Of a DNA stretch of 33,787 bases, positions 31,673-33,787 are shown one piece after another (the first letter of the stretch is position 1; each line of letters begins with the position of its first letter). Below the pieces are notes generated by a model. The model was given only the letters and a program-made list of their open reading frames with translations, ran no database searches and was not told the origin of the DNA. The translations under genes were made by a program, and so were the position numbers. This DNA is from Gammaproteobacteria bacterium. GTDB taxonomy: Bacteria > Pseudomonadota > Gammaproteobacteria > Pseudomonadales > Azotimanducaceae. The DNA lies in assembly GCA_003247835.1 (NCBI GenBank), contig QJYB01000128.1, positions 1 through 33,787 of the forward strand, written 5' to 3'.

Positions 31673-32272
31673 ATGACAAGTCTTCGTTACACAGCAGCAA
31701 CACTGCTGCTGCTCTGCTACCCCGTCACTGCCCTGACCGGCGAAGCCGACGTGGTCTACGTGACGGACGAGCTCCGGCTCGGTCTCTACGCGTCGGAAGA
31801 CACGTCCGGTCGTGCGTTGAAGACCCTCGTCAGCGGCGCCCGGCTCGAGATCCTGGAGCGCTCGCTCATGTCGATCCGGGTGCGGACCGAGGATGGCGAT
31901 CAGGGCTGGGTGAAGACCGCGTTCGTGGTGGACCGGGAGCCTGCCCGTCGCCGGGTGGCACGCATCGAGTCGGAGCTGACCGAAACCGCCGCGGCGCTGG
32001 CCGCGAAGACGTCGGAGGTCGACGAGTTGAGCGATCGCATCGCAAACCTCGACGCGGACCTCGCCAGCGCAAAGCAGGGCATCGAGGATCTACCCGAGCT
32101 GCGCACGGAAAATGCCACGCTCCGCGCCGCCCTGTCCGAAGGCGGCCTGCGGGTACCGTGGCCCTGGCTGGTGGTGGCGGTTCTGATCGCCCTGGTCATC
32201 GGCATGGCCGCGGGCTACCGCTGGCTGGACCGCCGGGTCCGCAGGCAGTTCGGCGGCCTGAAGATCTACTGA
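31673..32272 (+). CDS. SH3-domain protein with C-terminal membrane anchor (YgiM-like family)
   Basis: A 199-residue envelope protein. A signal peptide (TLLLLCYPVTALTG) is followed by a bacterial SH3 domain at about 27-88 (VVYVTDELRLGLYASEDTSG, LEILERS, DQGWVKTAFV), then a long coiled coil at about 92-150 (RIESELTETAAALAAK, DELSDRIANLDADLASAK). It ends with a transmembrane helix (WPWLVVAVLIALVIGMAAGY) and a short basic C-terminal tail. This order matches the SH3-and-anchor family of gammaproteobacteria (E. coli YgiM type). I favour ATG 31673, with AGGG 5 bases upstream, over GTG 31658. It ends 10 bases before the convergent acyltransferase gene. Confidence 0.88.
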   Translation: MTSLRYTAATLLLLCYPVTALTGEADVVYVTDELRLGLYASEDTSGRALKTLVSGARLEILERSLMSIRVRTEDGDQGWVKTAFVVDREPARRRVARIESELTETAAALAAKTSEVDELSDRIANLDADLASAKQGIEDLPELRTENATLRAALSEGGLRVPWPWLVVAVLIALVIGMAAGYRWLDRRVRRQFGGLKIY

Positions 32273-32282
32273 GCAGCCTTCT

Positions 32283-33089
32283 TCACGCCGCGTCGGATAC
32301 CGCCGGCGCCGCTTCCGCGTGCTGCCGGTGTACGGCCGACATGCGCTCGTGCAGCAACGCCGTCGCCGCTGCAGGTTCACTGCCAGGGGAGAAGCGTACC
32401 GGTGCCAGAATCTGCACGCCGGCGGTGCCGGGCTGCACATCACGGCTGCCCTTGGGCCGGATCCTGCGGAGTCCGGAAAGGTAGACGGGCACGACAGGGA
32501 CATCGTGCTCGAGCGCCAGCAACGCCGCGCCGAGCTTGAACTCACCAAGCTCGTCCGCCGTCGCACGCGTACCTTCGGGAAAGACGAAGACGATCTGTTT
32601 CTTCTCCAGCAGCCAGCGGGCGTAGGACAGCGCCCTCGCACCACCACCACGCAGGATGGGGAAGTTGCCGAGCACGAGAGACTGATACCAGGGCTGCAGG
32701 GTGAGCTTTTTCTTGCCCTTTACGAACCAGCGATCCTGCGCGGCCGCGAAGTAGAGCTTGCTGCGCATTGTCCGTGGCAGGGCGTGATGGACGAGCAGCG
32801 TGTCGAGGTGACTCGTGTGATTGCCGATGAGGATGCACGGCCCGTCGATGCCTTCGAGATGCTCCAGACCGCTGATCCGGACCTCCTCGCAGGCTGCCTC
32901 CACCCAGCGGGTGTAAGCCCGGTATTCCATGAGACGCCGCACGGCCCGCGCCCACCACTGGATCTGCCAGGCATGTGGCCCCACGTACTTCGATTCGTCC
33001 GCTTCGTAGAGGGTGGGAACCTTCCGCTTACGCAGACTGATGGGTGCGCTGATTTCTGCCTGTTCCGCCTGTTCTGCCTGTTCTGCCAT
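32283..33089 (-). CDS. 1-acyl-sn-glycerol-3-phosphate acyltransferase-like (PlsC family)
   Basis: A 268-residue protein with the PlsC acyltransferase motifs: NHTSHLD at 90-96 (His91, Asp96, the HX4D catalytic pair), a KKLTLQPW/RGGGARAL substrate region at about 127-153, FPEGTR at 170-175, and VPVVPVYLSGLR near 200. Residues 40-70 form a hydrophobic/basic interfacial stretch rather than a clear transmembrane helix. It transfers an acyl chain onto a lysophosphatidate-like acceptor at the inner membrane. The N-terminus is an EQA repeat from a 9-base tandem repeat in the DNA. AGGAG lies about 12 bases before the ATG, a long spacing. The gene is convergent with the SH3 gene. Confidence 0.9.
   Translation of the reverse strand: MAEQAEQAEQAEISAPISLRKRKVPTLYEADESKYVGPHAWQIQWWARAVRRLMEYRAYTRWVEAACEEVRISGLEHLEGIDGPCILIGNHTSHLDTLLVHHALPRTMRSKLYFAAAQDRWFVKGKKKLTLQPWYQSLVLGNFPILRGGGARALSYARWLLEKKQIVFVFPEGTRATADELGEFKLGAALLALEHDVPVVPVYLSGLRRIRPKGSRDVQPGTAGVQILAPVRFSPGSEPAAATALLHERMSAVHRQHAEAAPAVSDAA
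33054..33089 (-). repeat. 9-base tandem repeat at the start of the plsC-like gene
   Basis: Four copies of a 9-base unit, TTCTGCCTG, TTCCGCCTG, TTCTGCCTG and TTCTGCCAT (positions 33054, 33063, 33072 and 33081), occur in a row. They encode the EQA/AEQ repeat at the N-terminus and include the start codon. Slippage would change the number of EQA units without a frameshift. Confidence 0.85.
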
Positions 33090-33279
33090 AGGGGGGAGAT
33101 GCTCCTTTCTCGCTGCGTGCTCGTCGGCCGGCACCTGCGTCCCTCCCGGATCGACCGGGAGCGGACGGTGCCTGGACGGAGTTGTGCAAGAGTGGGGCCA
33201 ACTACCGTTACAGGCGCTGCCGGCGAGAACGACAGCGCGAATATTGCGCAATTCCGGTGACGGGCGGATGACCGCGATC

Positions 33280-33319
33280 AAAATGAGGCCCGGTTTTGGG
33301 GCGCCGGGTTTTCCGGGCC
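33280..33319 (-). terminator. Probable terminator of the GFA-family gene
   Basis: GGCCCGG at 33287-33293 pairs with CCGGGCC at 33313-33319 around a 19-base loop. On the minus strand the stem is followed by TCATTTTG, 18 bases downstream of the GFA-gene stop. The long loop and short T run make it a moderate candidate. The rest of 33090-33337 shows no other assignable element. Confidence 0.5.
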
Positions 33320-33337
33320 GAAAAACGTGCACCAGGA

Positions 33338-33787
33338 TCAGGCGTCGTCGCGGTGCCTTACCGAGGCGCCGGCGCGAGCGCGATGTGCGGCGATCTCCAT
33401 CTTGGTGAAGCGTGGCAGATCGTCCTCGCCCGGCCACCACGGTGCACCGTACTCGACGTAGATGTGCTTGTCAGGCCGCAGTCCGGGATCGTCGTCGAGC
33501 AGCCCCGCAGGGATTTCGAAGAAACCGCGCTCCGGCGGTGACGGTAACGCCGAGCCGCAGCCGGTGCAGAAGGTCACCGCGTACGGCGGCGGTCTTTCCT
33601 CGAGCGGCAGCTCACAGCGGCCGATGGCGTCTTCGCCGGAGAGAAAGCGGAAGTCTTCCGCCATGGCACCCACCGTGGCGGCGAACGCGGAACCCGTCAC
33701 CTTCCGGCAGCGGCTGCAGTGGCAGAGCTCGAAGGGGCCGGTCAGCCGGCTGACCTCGAACCGAACCCGCCCGCACAGGCAGCTTCC
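33338..33787 (-). CDS. GFA/CENP-V-family zinc protein (partial, 5' end outside window)
   Basis: About 149 residues are visible, running off the end of the window in frame. The zinc-binding pattern is clear: GSCLCG at the edge, ELCHCSRCRK about 18 residues later, and FCTGCGS in the middle, giving the typical Cys-rich sites of the GFA (glutathione-dependent formaldehyde-activating) family. The core KVTGSAFAAT and FFEIPAGLLDDDPG segments also match. Many members have no shown formaldehyde activity, so the function is uncertain. The internal GTG at 33700 is not the real start because Cys motifs continue upstream of it. Only a few N-terminal residues appear to be missing. Confidence 0.87.
   Translation of the reverse strand, partial: GSCLCGRVRFEVSRLTGPFELCHCSRCRKVTGSAFAATVGAMAEDFRFLSGEDAIGRCELPLEERPPPYAVTFCTGCGSALPSPPERGFFEIPAGLLDDDPGLRPDKHIYVEYGAPWWPGEDDLPRFTKMEIAAHRARAGASVRHRDDA

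Noticed and set aside
1..33787. Mobile elements, phage genes, toxin-antitoxin pairs, CRISPR arrays and tRNA genes
   Set aside because: I looked for transposase or integrase motifs, regular repeats with spacers and tRNA-like cloverleaf segments and saw none. Composition looks even across the window.

Overview
This 33.8 kb window is gene-dense, GC-rich bacterial chromosome, apparently from a free-living or host-associated gammaproteobacterium. The lineage call is an inference from the Pseudomonas-type branched-chain 2-oxoacid dehydrogenase, the SlyD-like isomerase with a His-rich tail, the SH3/membrane-anchor protein, LysE and spinster-type transporters, outer-membrane barrels and many lipoproteins. 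I see no rRNA, tRNA, CRISPR array, transposase, integrase or phage gene. No gap between genes exceeds 300 bases; the largest are 7138-7405 and 33090-33337.

Layout. 1-3011 (+): end of bkdA1, then bkdA2 and bkdB (E1-alpha, E1-beta and E2 of the branched-chain complex), then a SlyD-type prolyl isomerase. 3025-7137 (-): a tight set made of a CYP153-like P450, a LysE-family exporter and an exported M20 peptidase, followed by an atypical protein kinase. 7406-9441: DUF2905 and DUF1295 membrane proteins on opposite strands, then an SDR. 9453-14288: a single-subunit molybdopterin oxidoreductase (-), a membrane-anchored hypothetical protein with a TPR-like tail (+), an outer-membrane barrel (-) and a small secreted protein (-). 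14392-21086: a catabolic-looking block with a three-gene operon on the minus strand (amidohydrolase, SelA-like PLP enzyme, acyl-CoA-dehydrogenase-fold flavoprotein), a divergent lactonase, an FGGY kinase and a phytanoyl-CoA-dioxygenase-like enzyme. 21100-22179 (-): a methyltransferase. 22312-28393 (+): a haem lipoprotein, a tyrosine-phosphatase-like protein, a sodium:solute symporter, an aldo/keto reductase, an SRPBCC protein and an MFS transporter. 28409-33787: envelope genes (barrel protein, VOC lipoprotein, 56-residue lipoprotein, exported gluzincin-like peptidase, SH3 anchor protein), a PlsC acyltransferase and a partial GFA-family protein.

How the genes may work together. The bkd genes feed branched-chain amino-acid carbon into acyl-CoA. 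The amidohydrolase/SelA-like pair resembles pairs found in amino-sugar-acid (glucosaminate-type) catabolic loci. With the lactonase and sugar kinase next door it suggests a route of lactone opening, deacylation, phosphorylation and ammonia elimination, although no KDPG-type aldolase is present here. The P450 operon is unusual because it lacks a ferredoxin or reductase and instead carries an exporter and a peptidase. These last two proposals are inferences. I did not find an unmistakable new defence or mobile system; the most original signals are these operon compositions, the divergent kinase, a lipoprotein gene with no conventional start codon, and a set of small envelope genes.
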